In this document: in pieces, positions 8,020-15,277 of the stretch
How positions within the stretch are numbered: position 1 is the stretch's first letter
Layout of the letters: each line of letters opens with the position of its first letter
From: an uncultured Candidatus Planktophila sp.
GTDB taxonomy: Bacteria; Actinomycetota; Actinomycetes; Nanopelagicales; Nanopelagicaceae
DNA length: 19,091 nucleotides
Reading direction: 5' to 3'
Assembly (NCBI GenBank): GCA_937927965.1
Contig: CALEZA010000060.1
Coordinates: 1 to 19,091 of the forward strand
The notes under the pieces: generated by a model
What the model saw: the letters and a program-made list of their open reading frames with translations, nothing else
What the model was told of the DNA's origin: nothing
Database searches by the model: none
Translations under genes and position numbers: made by a program

Positions 8020-9665
8020 GCGACGGACCACTCATTGTTCAAAGCGATAAAACGCTCCTCCTTGATATAGATCATCCCCTTTCGACTGAATGTCGCAGAG
8101 CTATCGCACCCTTTGCTGAACTTGAGCGAGCTCCAGAACACATGCACACCTATCGACTCACCAATTTGGGATTGTGGAATGCGCGAGCTGCTGGACATGA
8201 TGCAGAGATGGTCATCGACACACTTATTAAGTACTCGCGCTATGCCGTTCCCCATGCACTTCTCATTGATGTTGCAGAACAGATGTCTCGATATGGTCGT
8301 TTACGCCTTGAAGCAGATCCTGTTCACGGACTGATTCTCGTCACCACTGACACTGCCGTTCTTGAAGAAGTCATTCGTGCTAAGAAAATTGCTCCCCTTC
8401 TTGGAGCCCGTATCGATGCTGAGACTGTTGCCGTTCACCCCAGCCAACGCGGTGCTATCAAACAGTCCTTGCTGCGCTTAGGCTGGCCAGCGGAAGATTT
8501 TGCGGGCTATGTGGATGGGCAAGCACATGAGATTTCACTCAAACAAAATGGTTGGAAGATTCGTGAATACCAAGAGCATGCTGCTGAAGGATTTTGGCAC
8601 GGTGGATCTGGAGTTGTAGTTCTCCCTTGTGGAGCTGGAAAGACAATTGTGGGAGCTGCTGCAATGGCTCACGCCAAAGCGACAACTCTGATTTTGGTTA
8701 CTAACACAGTTGCAGCTCGTCAATGGCGTGATGAGCTCTTAAAGCGCACAAGTTTGAACGAAGATGAAATTGGTGAATACTCTGGCTCAAAGAAAGAGAT
8801 TCGCCCCGTCACAATTGCCACATATCAGGTGATGACAAAGAAAAAGAATGGTGTGTATGCCCACCTCGATCTCTTTGATAGCCATGATTGGGGTCTGATT
8901 ATTTATGATGAGGTTCACCTTCTTCCCGCGCCAATCTTTCGCTTCACAGCAGATATTCAATCCCGCCGCAGATTAGGGCTCACAGCAACCCTGGTCCGCG
9001 AAGATGGAATGGAAGGTGAAGTTTTTTCACTCATCGGACCAAAGAGATTCGATGTTCCTTGGAAAGAGATCGAAGCTCAAGGTTATATAGCGCCCGCAGA
9101 ATGTATTGAGGTTCGAGTCAACCTCACCGAGGCAGAACGACTTGCCTATGCAACTGCTGAACCAGAAGAACGCTATCGCTATTGCGCGACAACTCGAACT
9201 AAGCGCGATGTTGTTCAAGAGCTTGTGAGTCTTCATGCACAAGAACAAATTCTTGTCATTGGACAATATTTAGATCAACTCGATGATCTAGGCGAAACTC
9301 TGGGATCTCCTGTGATTCAGGGATCTACTCCTCAGAAAGAACGAGAAGAGCTCTTCCAGTCTTTCCGCACAGGAGAGATCTCCTGCTTAGTAGTTTCCAA
9401 GGTGGCTAACTTCTCGATCGATCTTCCAGAAGCAACAATTGCAATTCAAGTTTCGGGTGCATTTGGCTCTCGCCAAGAGGAAGCTCAGCGACTTGGTCGC
9501 GTATTGCGTCCAAAGGCAGATGGCCGTGGCGCACGCTTCTACTCAGTTGTTTCTAGAGACACCATCGACCAAGATTTTGCACAGAACCGTCAACGATTCT
9601 TAGCAGAGCAGGGATATAGCTATCGAATTATCGACGCTGACGATGTTTTTCAAGGGAAGATCTAA
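8016..9665 (+). CDS. XPB-type DNA repair helicase (SF2, 3'-5')
   Basis: 549-residue bacterial homologue of the eukaryotic TFIIH helicase XPB/ERCC3, as characterised in mycobacteria. The N-terminus MSDGPLIVQSDKT and the following 180 residues match the actinobacterial damage-recognition-like domain. Motif I is GAGKT (residues 206-210) and motif II is DEVH (298-301). Motif III TATLVRED contains the XPB-specific RED tripeptide (328-330). Motifs V/VI appear as VVSKVANFSIDLP and EEAQRLGRVLRP. A longer ORF opens at 7947, but family alignment and the 4-bp overlap with the M20 stop fix the start at 8016. The likely role is DNA unwinding in repair or transcription-coupled processes; the precise bacterial pathway is not settled. 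The 3' end overlaps the convergent glutaredoxin-like gene by 38 bp. Confidence 0.95.
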   Translation: MSDGPLIVQSDKTLLLDIDHPLSTECRRAIAPFAELERAPEHMHTYRLTNLGLWNARAAGHDAEMVIDTLIKYSRYAVPHALLIDVAEQMSRYGRLRLEADPVHGLILVTTDTAVLEEVIRAKKIAPLLGARIDAETVAVHPSQRGAIKQSLLRLGWPAEDFAGYVDGQAHEISLKQNGWKIREYQEHAAEGFWHGGSGVVVLPCGAGKTIVGAAAMAHAKATTLILVTNTVAARQWRDELLKRTSLNEDEIGEYSGSKKEIRPVTIATYQVMTKKKNGVYAHLDLFDSHDWGLIIYDEVHLLPAPIFRFTADIQSRRRLGLTATLVREDGMEGEVFSLIGPKRFDVPWKEIEAQGYIAPAECIEVRVNLTEAERLAYATAEPEERYRYCATTRTKRDVVQELVSLHAQEQILVIGQYLDQLDDLGETLGSPVIQGSTPQKEREELFQSFRTGEISCLVVSKVANFSIDLPEATIAIQVSGAFGSRQEEAQRLGRVLRPKADGRGARFYSVVSRDTIDQDFAQNRQRFLAEQGYSYRIIDADDVFQGKI

Positions 9666-9873
9666 ATCTCTCTGGATCTACTCTCCAGAAATCATGATGC
9701 TCTCCATCGATATGGATGACAGGAATCTGCTCTCCATACAACTTTTCAAGTTCTGGGTTGCCGTCGATGTAAATAATCTCAATCTCGAAATCTAGCTCTG
9801 GTTGAAGGCCTTGGAGGGTATTCACAGCGCTTTCACAGAGATGACAGCCGTGACGGGAGTAGACGGTGACCAT
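9628..9873 (-). CDS. Glutaredoxin-like family protein
   Basis: 81-residue single-domain thioredoxin-fold protein of the Glrx-like (DUF836) type. The redox motif is GCHLC (C10, C13), following VYSRH at the end of the first strand. The cis-proline loop is QIPVIHIDG (P51), followed by the usual short last helix with WRVDPERF. It is cytoplasmic, and its partners and substrate are unknown. Related short genes occur in mycobacteria (Rv0508 type), in the same broad neighbourhood as a serB1-like HAD gene and proC. GGGAG 9 nt upstream of the ATG is a plausible ribosome binding site; unlike most starts here, no clear leaderless -10 is visible. The last 12 codons and stop overlap the end of the XPB gene on the other strand. 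Confidence 0.85.
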   Translation of the reverse strand: MVTVYSRHGCHLCESAVNTLQGLQPELDFEIEIIYIDGNPELEKLYGEQIPVIHIDGEHHDFWRVDPERFRSSLEKHRQRR

Positions 9874-9894
9874 ATGGATATTCTCCCACCCTGA

Positions 9895-9900
9895 TAGCGT
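9895..9900 (+). promoter_or_regulatory. -10 element (TAGCGT) of the metalloprotease gene
   Basis: TAGCGT ends 8 nt before the ATG at 9909, giving a leader of only 1-2 nt. It overlaps the alternative TTG at 9900, arguing that the ATG is the true start. The divergent glutaredoxin-like start is 35 bp away. Confidence 0.4.
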
Positions 9901-9908
9901 TGGCGGCT

Positions 9909-12284
9909 ATGAAGAGGCTAATTAGTCGGGTGAAACTAGCCACCCTTCCGTTAATCCTCATCGCCACCCTTCTCACTCCCCTCCAAGCAACTGCTCTCAC
10001 CCCCTTCCTTCAACGAGAAGCGACTCAATGGGGTTATGTCTATGCAGGACCAAACACACAAGTAGCGCAAGAGCCTCGTAAGAAAGTTGCTTATGTAGAG
10101 GCTAAATCTAAATTTATTGTCAATTACAAGAACTTCCCTGAGTGGGCGAAGAAAGATTTTCAAGCTGCAGTAGATATCTGGGCAGCAAACTTTGCTTCTT
10201 CGGTTCCAGTCACAATCGATGCAAATTGGACTCGCTTAGGAACATTTGGAGTTCTGGGAAGTGCCCGACCAGGTGGCTACTTCGCAGGTTACGACGGAGC
10301 ACCTGATTCAAGTCTTTGGTATCCATCAGCTTTAGCAAATGCGCTAGCAGGAAAAGATCTTGATAAAGAGCAATCCGAAATTGTTATTCAAGTTAACTCT
10401 TACGCCAATTGGAATACCCGCAACGACGGAATCTCCCATCCCAACGAATACGATCTTCAATCTGTCTTTATTCACGAAATGGGACATGGTTTAGGGTTTT
10501 TATCTACTGACACATACGATGAAGTATTTAAGTATGGATATATCCAAGAGCCAACACCTTTTGATGCATATGTTCAGGTGGAAGATGGGCGACGACTATC
10601 TGATCTTCCATCGCCATCTCTTGAATTAGGTAAAGCTCTAGTTTCGCCTCTTGTGTGGAGCGGTGCTCTCGGTATTGCAGCAAATGGTGGAGTTAAACCT
10701 CTTCTTTATTCCCCTAGTCGCTATGAAGAAGGTTCATCTGTGAGCCATCTTGATGAAGCAACATTTTCAAAGTCTCCGCTTGATGCAGTGATGACTCCCA
10801 ATCTTGATGCTGGCGAAATTTTCCACGAACCAGGACCGCTACTTCTTGCCATGATGGAAGATATGCGTCGCAAGCCACCTGTTGGTATCGCAGTTGGACT
10901 TCCGCAGGAAGTAAGAAATCCAACAGCTCTAGTCTCTGATGGCGCTGTGGTTATCACCTTTGATCCCCCTGCCAATGCCCGTACCGCTCAGATTTCTAGC
11001 TACAGCGTTCGCAATTTAAAGACCAATCAGGTGAAATCGACCACGACTTCGCCTATCACCTTCACTGGATTGAAGAACGGAACAAGTTATTCGTTCTCAA
11101 TAGTTGCTTCAAATACCAATGGTTCATCTAGTGCAGTCACAACCGCTTCTGTGACGCCGCAAGCGAGTTGGCGTCGCTTCATTATTGATGCCAAAAGCGA
11201 TGCAGCAGCTGTTGTCAGTACTTCATTTAATGGACAACCACTCCTTGCCTATTTTGACTCTCGCTCAGGTGATTTAAAGATAGCTCACTGGAATTCGCGG
11301 ATTTGGCTCACAAAGACTGTGGATGGTGCTGGAGGATCAAATGGTCGCACCAATATGCCAATTACTGGGGCGCTCTCAGTATGTGTAAATGGAAGTGGAA
11401 CAAAGCAAACTCTCCATATTTTCTATGCTGATGGGCAAGACCATGATCTGCGCTATGCAAAATATGATGGAAAGAAATTTATATATGAGGTCGTTGATGG
11501 CGACGCTCCCCAAGTAAATCTCTATGACAATCCTGACCGAGTCCGCACTGGTTCAGATGTCAGCATTACAAGCGCTTGTGTTGCATCCGCCTCTGGCGTT
11601 CAGGTTTTCTACCGTGATGAGAGCCAAGGAATTCTCTTGGGTGCTGTAAAAACAAATGCAGCTAAAACATGGAGCTATGAACTCATCGACGGAGATCGCA
11701 AGACTGACGGTCGCACAACAGGTGATGTTGCTTTCCACCTAGCTGCAGCTTTCGATGGCAAAAAGACCTATGTTCTCTATGACTCTATTTTGACGATAAA
11801 TCAGAAGCGAGACGCAACTACAGGTGAAGTGCGTCTTGCAACGCGAAGCAACCTCTCCTCAACGGGGTGGAGCTATAAAACTCTCGATGCGACAAATCCC
11901 GCATCTCCAGTTGCAGGTTACGATGTTGCTCTTGGCAAAACAGCAAAAGCTGTTGTTGCAACATGGCTGAGCGCCGCATCAAATACTCTTCCAAAAGCTA
12001 ACCAGGTGCGCTGGGCTAATCTGACTACAAACTCAGAACCTAAGGGAGCCCTCACCGATGGCTTCGGCAAACCTTCTAAGTACATCTCCACTGATGGAAA
12101 TCTTCTAGCTTTCAACTGTGAGCTTCGCCTCTGCGCTATAGACACTTCAAAGAGCGAAGCTAAAACACTCTTTATCTTGGCAAGCGAAAACCCAGATGGA
12201 ATTCGATCCACCTGGGCTCTCGTTAAAGGTGTGAAGTATCTAATTGCTGGCATCGATGGCCAGCTCTCGATGCTTCGTCCGTAA
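9909..12284 (+). CDS. Secreted zinc metalloprotease with FnIII and beta-propeller-like C-terminus
   Basis: 791-residue exported protein. An N-terminal Sec signal (positive MKRLISRVK, hydrophobic core, ATA before LTPF) is followed by a catalytic domain with HEMGHGLGF (H189, E190, H193). A likely third zinc ligand is in SVSHLDE (H280), and a Met-turn-like AVMTPN contains M295. The order HExxHGLGF, GSS-SH-D, MTP is typical of a secreted bacterial gluzincin/metzincin-like family; I cannot assign a MEROPS family. One fibronectin type III domain follows (about 333-417). From 419 to the end are about six 47-66-residue repeats with W-x-Y..V/L/I-D and Y-x-D cores, consistent with a six-bladed propeller. 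No C-terminal anchor or sortase motif is seen, so release outside the cell is likely. A TTG at 9900 would add three residues. Confidence 0.85.
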   Translation: MKRLISRVKLATLPLILIATLLTPLQATALTPFLQREATQWGYVYAGPNTQVAQEPRKKVAYVEAKSKFIVNYKNFPEWAKKDFQAAVDIWAANFASSVPVTIDANWTRLGTFGVLGSARPGGYFAGYDGAPDSSLWYPSALANALAGKDLDKEQSEIVIQVNSYANWNTRNDGISHPNEYDLQSVFIHEMGHGLGFLSTDTYDEVFKYGYIQEPTPFDAYVQVEDGRRLSDLPSPSLELGKALVSPLVWSGALGIAANGGVKPLLYSPSRYEEGSSVSHLDEATFSKSPLDAVMTPNLDAGEIFHEPGPLLLAMMEDMRRKPPVGIAVGLPQEVRNPTALVSDGAVVITFDPPANARTAQISSYSVRNLKTNQVKSTTTSPITFTGLKNGTSYSFSIVASNTNGSSSAVTTASVTPQASWRRFIIDAKSDAAAVVSTSFNGQPLLAYFDSRSGDLKIAHWNSRIWLTKTVDGAGGSNGRTNMPITGALSVCVNGSGTKQTLHIFYADGQDHDLRYAKYDGKKFIYEVVDGDAPQVNLYDNPDRVRTGSDVSITSACVASASGVQVFYRDESQGILLGAVKTNAAKTWSYELIDGDRKTDGRTTGDVAFHLAAAFDGKKTYVLYDSILTINQKRDATTGEVRLATRSNLSSTGWSYKTLDATNPASPVAGYDVALGKTAKAVVATWLSAASNTLPKANQVRWANLTTNSEPKGALTDGFGKPSKYISTDGNLLAFNCELRLCAIDTSKSEAKTLFILASENPDGIRSTWALVKGVKYLIAGIDGQLSMLRP

Positions 12285-12383
12285 TTACTTAGCGTTACGA
12301 CGCTGAATGCGAGTCTTCTTCAGAAGCTTCTTGTGCTTCTTCTTCGCCATACGCTTGCGACGCTTTTTGATAACGGAACCCAT
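12285..12383 (-). CDS. Small ribosomal protein bS22 (AURKAIP1/COX24-type, 32 aa)
   Basis: 32-residue, extremely basic protein read by hand: [17 protein letters not shown], followed by [15 protein letters not shown]. It is nearly identical to the actinobacterial protein known from mycobacterial ribosome structures as bS22 (gene Rv0500B), located at the small subunit near the decoding region. It is too short for ordinary ORF cut-offs. GAAAGAG 8 nt before the ATG is the probable ribosome binding site. It lies downstream of proC and a secreted-protein gene on the same strand, with a 50-bp gap. Its stop codon directly abuts the stop of the convergent metalloprotease gene with zero bases between them. 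Confidence 0.93.
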   Translation of the reverse strand: MGSVIKKRRKRMAKKKHKKLLKKTRIQRRNAK

Positions 12384-12433
12384 AAGTCACGCTCTTTCCA
12401 GTAGTAGTGCGGTTGATAAAACGATGGCAAAGG

Positions 12434-13621
12434 TTACCGCGAAGCGAGGGTAAAAATCGAAACGAGTCCATCGCTACCAGAAGCCATACCGACGACCCCT
12501 CGATCACGCGTGAATTGGAGGGAAAGTGGGGTCACAAGCCCTGGAAGTGTGTGAGCTGCCTTGATTAAACCTTTGTTATCGAAGGTAATCACAATCATGG
12601 AAGGTGATGTGGGCTTCCATGAAATCCCAGAAATTTGAGATTTCGTACTCAAGGCAACAAAGTAATTTCCACCACCAGCGATTCCCACAGAAGGACCGAC
12701 GCTTGGAATGCGCGTTGTCCATGTTGGGGCAAATGATGTTGTGAACTTTGTGATTGCAGTCTCGATTGCCTTTCCTGTTACTACAGGTCCCGTGAGAAGA
12801 AGTGAAGATTCGAGAGAATTCCAACTTCTCACAGCTTTACTTGCAGAACTTCTCAAGAGCGAAATGATCGAACCAGTCTTTGAGACTTTGAAAATAATAC
12901 CGTCACGAACGCCTGCAACTTTCTTTCCAGCCAAAGTCTCTGAGCTATTTCCCACAATATAAGAGCTGCCATCTGAATTTCTTAATACTGATGTGAGTTG
13001 GGTTTTTGTAGTTCCGATAATGACGGGTTTTGAAAAAGTTCCCGTAAAGGTTGCGGTGATGAAAATCTGCTTCCGGCCTAGTTCACCAATCATCGATATA
13101 CCAGAGCTGGCAATTGAGATTGAATTGATTATTGGGATCGAATTTTGAGCGCTGTAATAGGTTGAAAGAAGTTCACCAGTGGAAGAGATTTTCCATAGAG
13201 CGATCTGGTTCAAGTCTGAACGAACCGCTGTTGCAGTCTCGACAATGACGAGGTCTGGATTATCAATTCCATCTATTGGCGTGTAACTCTCTGTCAACGG
13301 AAGCGTCGAAGCGGCTCCTGCTATCCATAGATTTCCAGCCGAATCGCTGGCCACAGCAGTTACAACCTCATCGACACCTGAATCAATAGTTTTCTGCCAC
13401 ACCTGAGAATTTGAAAGGTCTCTGGCGGTAATCAAAATGTCGCTAGTCTTCTGTTGCACATTCTGGAGATATAGCGAGTTTCTACCGCTTTGAATGAAGA
13501 ATTCACTTCCTGTAGGGGCTGAGTAAATAGATCCCAGTTGAGGAGTGATGGGCTTAGGTGCAGCACTGGCTTGCGGAAAAGTGAGCGTTAAGCCAACAAT
13601 AATGGGAAGTAGTTTCTTCAT
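12434..13621 (-). CDS. Secreted beta-rich protein of unknown function
   Basis: 395-residue protein that I do not recognise as a named family. MKKLLPIIVGLTLTFPQASA is a clear Sec signal, with predicted cleavage after the ASA/A run. The mature part is rich in Ser, Thr, Ile and Val, contains no cysteine, and alternates short strands with Gly turns. Repeated patterns such as GNLWIAG, GSSYIVG, ALWKISSTGEL, IFKVSKTGSI and ITFDNKGLI suggest a beta-propeller of SBBP or quinoprotein-like type. No catalytic motif is seen. A longer frame opens at 13699 inside proC, but the ATG at 13621 gives the signal peptide and follows the proC stop by one base (TAAGATG), so the two are likely cotranscribed. It appears inserted between two genes that are close neighbours in other actinobacteria. 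Confidence 0.75.
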   Translation of the reverse strand: MKKLLPIIVGLTLTFPQASAAPKPITPQLGSIYSAPTGSEFFIQSGRNSLYLQNVQQKTSDILITARDLSNSQVWQKTIDSGVDEVVTAVASDSAGNLWIAGAASTLPLTESYTPIDGIDNPDLVIVETATAVRSDLNQIALWKISSTGELLSTYYSAQNSIPIINSISIASSGISMIGELGRKQIFITATFTGTFSKPVIIGTTKTQLTSVLRNSDGSSYIVGNSSETLAGKKVAGVRDGIIFKVSKTGSIISLLRSSASKAVRSWNSLESSLLLTGPVVTGKAIETAITKFTTSFAPTWTTRIPSVGPSVGIAGGGNYFVALSTKSQISGISWKPTSPSMIVITFDNKGLIKAAHTLPGLVTPLSLQFTRDRGVVGMASGSDGLVSIFTLASR

Positions 13622-13622
13622 C

Positions 13623-14420
13623 TTAAGCAAGTTCTTGAGATCGGCGAGCTGCTGCTGCCATCGCCTCTGAAACACTCTGTGAAAGACCTGATGAAGCAAA
13701 TGATGCTAGCGCTGCAGCAGTAGTTCCATTTGGGCTTGTAACTTTCTCGCGCAGAGTTGTTGGTGAATCACCAGATTCATCCAGTAGAGCTGCAGCACCT
13801 ACAATCGTTTGAATAGTTAATACCCGGGCATCCTCTTCAGATAGTCCGAGCTTTACTGCACCTTCAATCATCGATTCCACAAATGCGAAGAAGTAGGCTG
13901 GTCCTGAACCACTTGTTGCAGTCACTGCATCCTGCAAAGACTCAGGAACTTCGACAGCTTTTCCTGTTGCCGCAAGAAAGGCTTTCACAAACTCTCGCTG
14001 GCTTTCTGTGATGCCTTCCCCAAATGAATAGCCTGATGCACCTTTTCCAATGAGTGCTGGAGTATTTGGCATGACTCGAACAATTGGGTGTGAATTCTTC
14101 AGGCTTGCAGCGATTGTGGAGATTGTCTTTCCAGCTGCAAAAGAGATGAGTAGCGCTTCAGGATTCAGTGATGGAGAGAGGTCTGCCAGAGTCGCCTGCA
14201 TATCTTGTGGTTTAACAACAAGAAGAATGATGGAGGATTTAGATCCAACTTCCTCCAGACTCTTATGAGAGATGCCATACCGAGCTGAGAGTTCTGCAGC
14301 TCGATCTTCGCGCTTTTCTGCGAAGGAGATTGCATCTGCCTTATGCCCACTGCGGATGAGAGCTGTGATCAGGGCCTCGCCCATAACGCCTGCTCCGATT
14401 ACTCCGATGTGATTAGCCAT
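13623..14420 (-). CDS. proC: Pyrroline-5-carboxylate reductase
   Basis: 265-residue cytoplasmic enzyme for the last step of proline synthesis: NAD(P)H-dependent reduction of 1-pyrroline-5-carboxylate to L-proline. The N-terminal Rossmann motif is GVIGAGVMGEAL (G9, G11, G14). RVMPNTPALIG is the conserved central motif. The helical C-terminal domain carries SGSGPAYFF and TSPNGTT, which line the substrate site. Length and start are typical. The ATG at 14420 has a TACTCT -10 ending 6 nt upstream, so the mRNA is probably leaderless. It is followed one base later by the secreted-protein gene and then bS22. Mycobacterial proC (Rv0500) is likewise just upstream of the bS22 gene. Confidence 0.96.
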   Translation of the reverse strand: MANHIGVIGAGVMGEALITALIRSGHKADAISFAEKREDRAAELSARYGISHKSLEEVGSKSSIILLVVKPQDMQATLADLSPSLNPEALLISFAAGKTISTIAASLKNSHPIVRVMPNTPALIGKGASGYSFGEGITESQREFVKAFLAATGKAVEVPESLQDAVTATSGSGPAYFFAFVESMIEGAVKLGLSEEDARVLTIQTIVGAAALLDESGDSPTTLREKVTSPNGTTAAALASFASSGLSQSVSEAMAAAARRSQELA

Positions 14421-14426
14421 GGCGTA

Positions 14427-14432
14427 AGAGTA
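14427..14432 (-). promoter_or_regulatory. -10 element (TACTCT) of proC
   Basis: On the minus strand TACTCT ends exactly 6 nt before the proC ATG at 14420. The sequence from the -10 to the ATG is nearly the same as at radA. Only 4 bp separate it from the divergent -10 of the next gene. Confidence 0.6.
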
Positions 14433-14436
14433 CGCG

Positions 14437-14442
14437 TAGGCT
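14437..14442 (+). promoter_or_regulatory. -10 element (TAGGCT) of the cysteine-rich protein gene
   Basis: TAGGCT fits TAnnnT and ends 8 nt before the ATG at 14451, predicting a leader of 0-2 nt. Its -35 region would fall on the start of proC, so the two divergent promoters overlap. Confidence 0.45.
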
Positions 14443-14450
14443 CTCTCCCT

Positions 14451-15260
14451 ATGTCAGAGGTTAAAGCGGGTTTTGCACGCGACTGGATTGAGTTCGTCGA
14501 CCCTTCTAGCCCTGAAGAGATTTATAAATGCGATCTCACATGGCTCACATCGAATTGGTCATGCATCTATGGAGATGGCTGCAAGGGCGTCTTTGCCGAC
14601 CGTCCTAACGATGGATGCTGCACTGAGGGAGCTATGTATTCTGATGCAGCAGATGAAGAGCGCACACTTCGTGCAGCAGAGTTCCTCACACCAGATATGT
14701 GGCAGTTCTATGAAGAAGCTCGCCCAAAGAAGCCTGGTGGGAAACTTCGCATCACAGATACTGATGAAGATGATGAGCGCAAAACCCGAACAGTTGACGA
14801 TGCCTGCATCTTCTTAAATCGAAAAGGATATGAAGCTCCAGGATTCACAGGTTCCTTTGGATGCGTTCTTCACCACCTCGCCCAAAAGCGTGATTTGCAC
14901 TTTGTTGATACCAAGCCAGATGTGTGTTGGCAGTTACCGCTTCGTCGCAGTTATGAAACCCGCGAAGTAGGAGAGCGTGAATACTCAATCATTGTTCTTG
15001 GAGAGTATGAACGCCTTGCTTGGGGCGATGGTGGAGATGATTTCGATTGGTACTGCACCAGCAATACCGAGGCACATGTAGGAAAAGAGCCCGTCTACAT
15101 CTCAAATAAAGCTGAGCTTGTGAAGATGATGGGTGAGGCGGCGTATGCAATCCTGGCCGAGCACTGTGATCGCCGCATGGAGGGAATCCGCCAGGCTCAA
15201 TCTAAATCCCTCCCCCTCTATGTCATTCAACACCCAGCCACTCTCGCTGCGTCAGAGTAA
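14451..15260 (+). CDS. Conserved cysteine-rich protein, probable YkgJ/DUF3109-type metal-binding protein
   Basis: 269-residue cytoplasmic protein that resembles a conserved but uncharacterised actinobacterial family. Eight cysteines stand out: C27, C38 and C44 around TWLTSNW and GDGCKG, the pair C56/C57 in NDGCCTEG, C119 in DDACIFLN, C138 in GCVLHHLA, and C159 in KPDVCWQLPLR. Clustered cysteines followed by a KP-x-x-CW-x-LP element recall the YkgJ/DUF3109 group thought to bind zinc or an Fe-S cluster. No activity is known to me, and no catalytic fold is obvious. A central acidic stretch (about 103-111) looks disordered. The start at 14451 is chosen over 14343 because the latter runs into proC and because of the -10 spacing. 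radA follows after 17 bp with its own promoter. Confidence 0.7.
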   Translation: MSEVKAGFARDWIEFVDPSSPEEIYKCDLTWLTSNWSCIYGDGCKGVFADRPNDGCCTEGAMYSDAADEERTLRAAEFLTPDMWQFYEEARPKKPGGKLRITDTDEDDERKTRTVDDACIFLNRKGYEAPGFTGSFGCVLHHLAQKRDLHFVDTKPDVCWQLPLRRSYETREVGEREYSIIVLGEYERLAWGDGGDDFDWYCTSNTEAHVGKEPVYISNKAELVKMMGEAAYAILAEHCDRRMEGIRQAQSKSLPLYVIQHPATLAASE

Positions 15261-15271
15261 GCAACTACTCT
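15249..15271 (+). promoter_or_regulatory. radA promoter: TACTCT -10 with RecA-NDp (PafBC)-like upstream element
   Basis: TACTCT (15266-15271) ends exactly 6 nt before the radA ATG, so the transcript is predicted leaderless. Exactly 8 nt upstream of it, GCGTCAGAG (15249-15257) matches 6 of 9 positions of the damage-inducible RecA-NDp consensus TTGTCRGTG-N8-TAnnnT, including the GTCAG core. The upstream element overlaps the end of the preceding gene. Confidence 0.5.
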
Positions 15272-15277
15272 TAGCCC

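Noticed and set aside
7632..8255. 207-codon open frame on the minus strand
   Set aside because: It is fully antisense to the well-supported M20 and XPB genes, crosses their junction, has no recognisable domain, and its composition is that of a shadow frame.
9900..9908. TTG at 9900 as the start of the metalloprotease
   Set aside because: It overlaps the probable -10 element; the ATG at 9909 gives the better signal peptide and start spacing.
11918..12253. 111-codon open frame on the minus strand
   Set aside because: It lies antisense within the metalloprotease gene, has no start signal or -10 at the expected spacing, and shows no family resemblance.
13622..13699. Upstream extension of the secreted beta-rich protein into proC
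   Set aside because: The extra 26 residues would bury the signal peptide and overlap proC; the ATG at 13621 follows the proC stop by one base.
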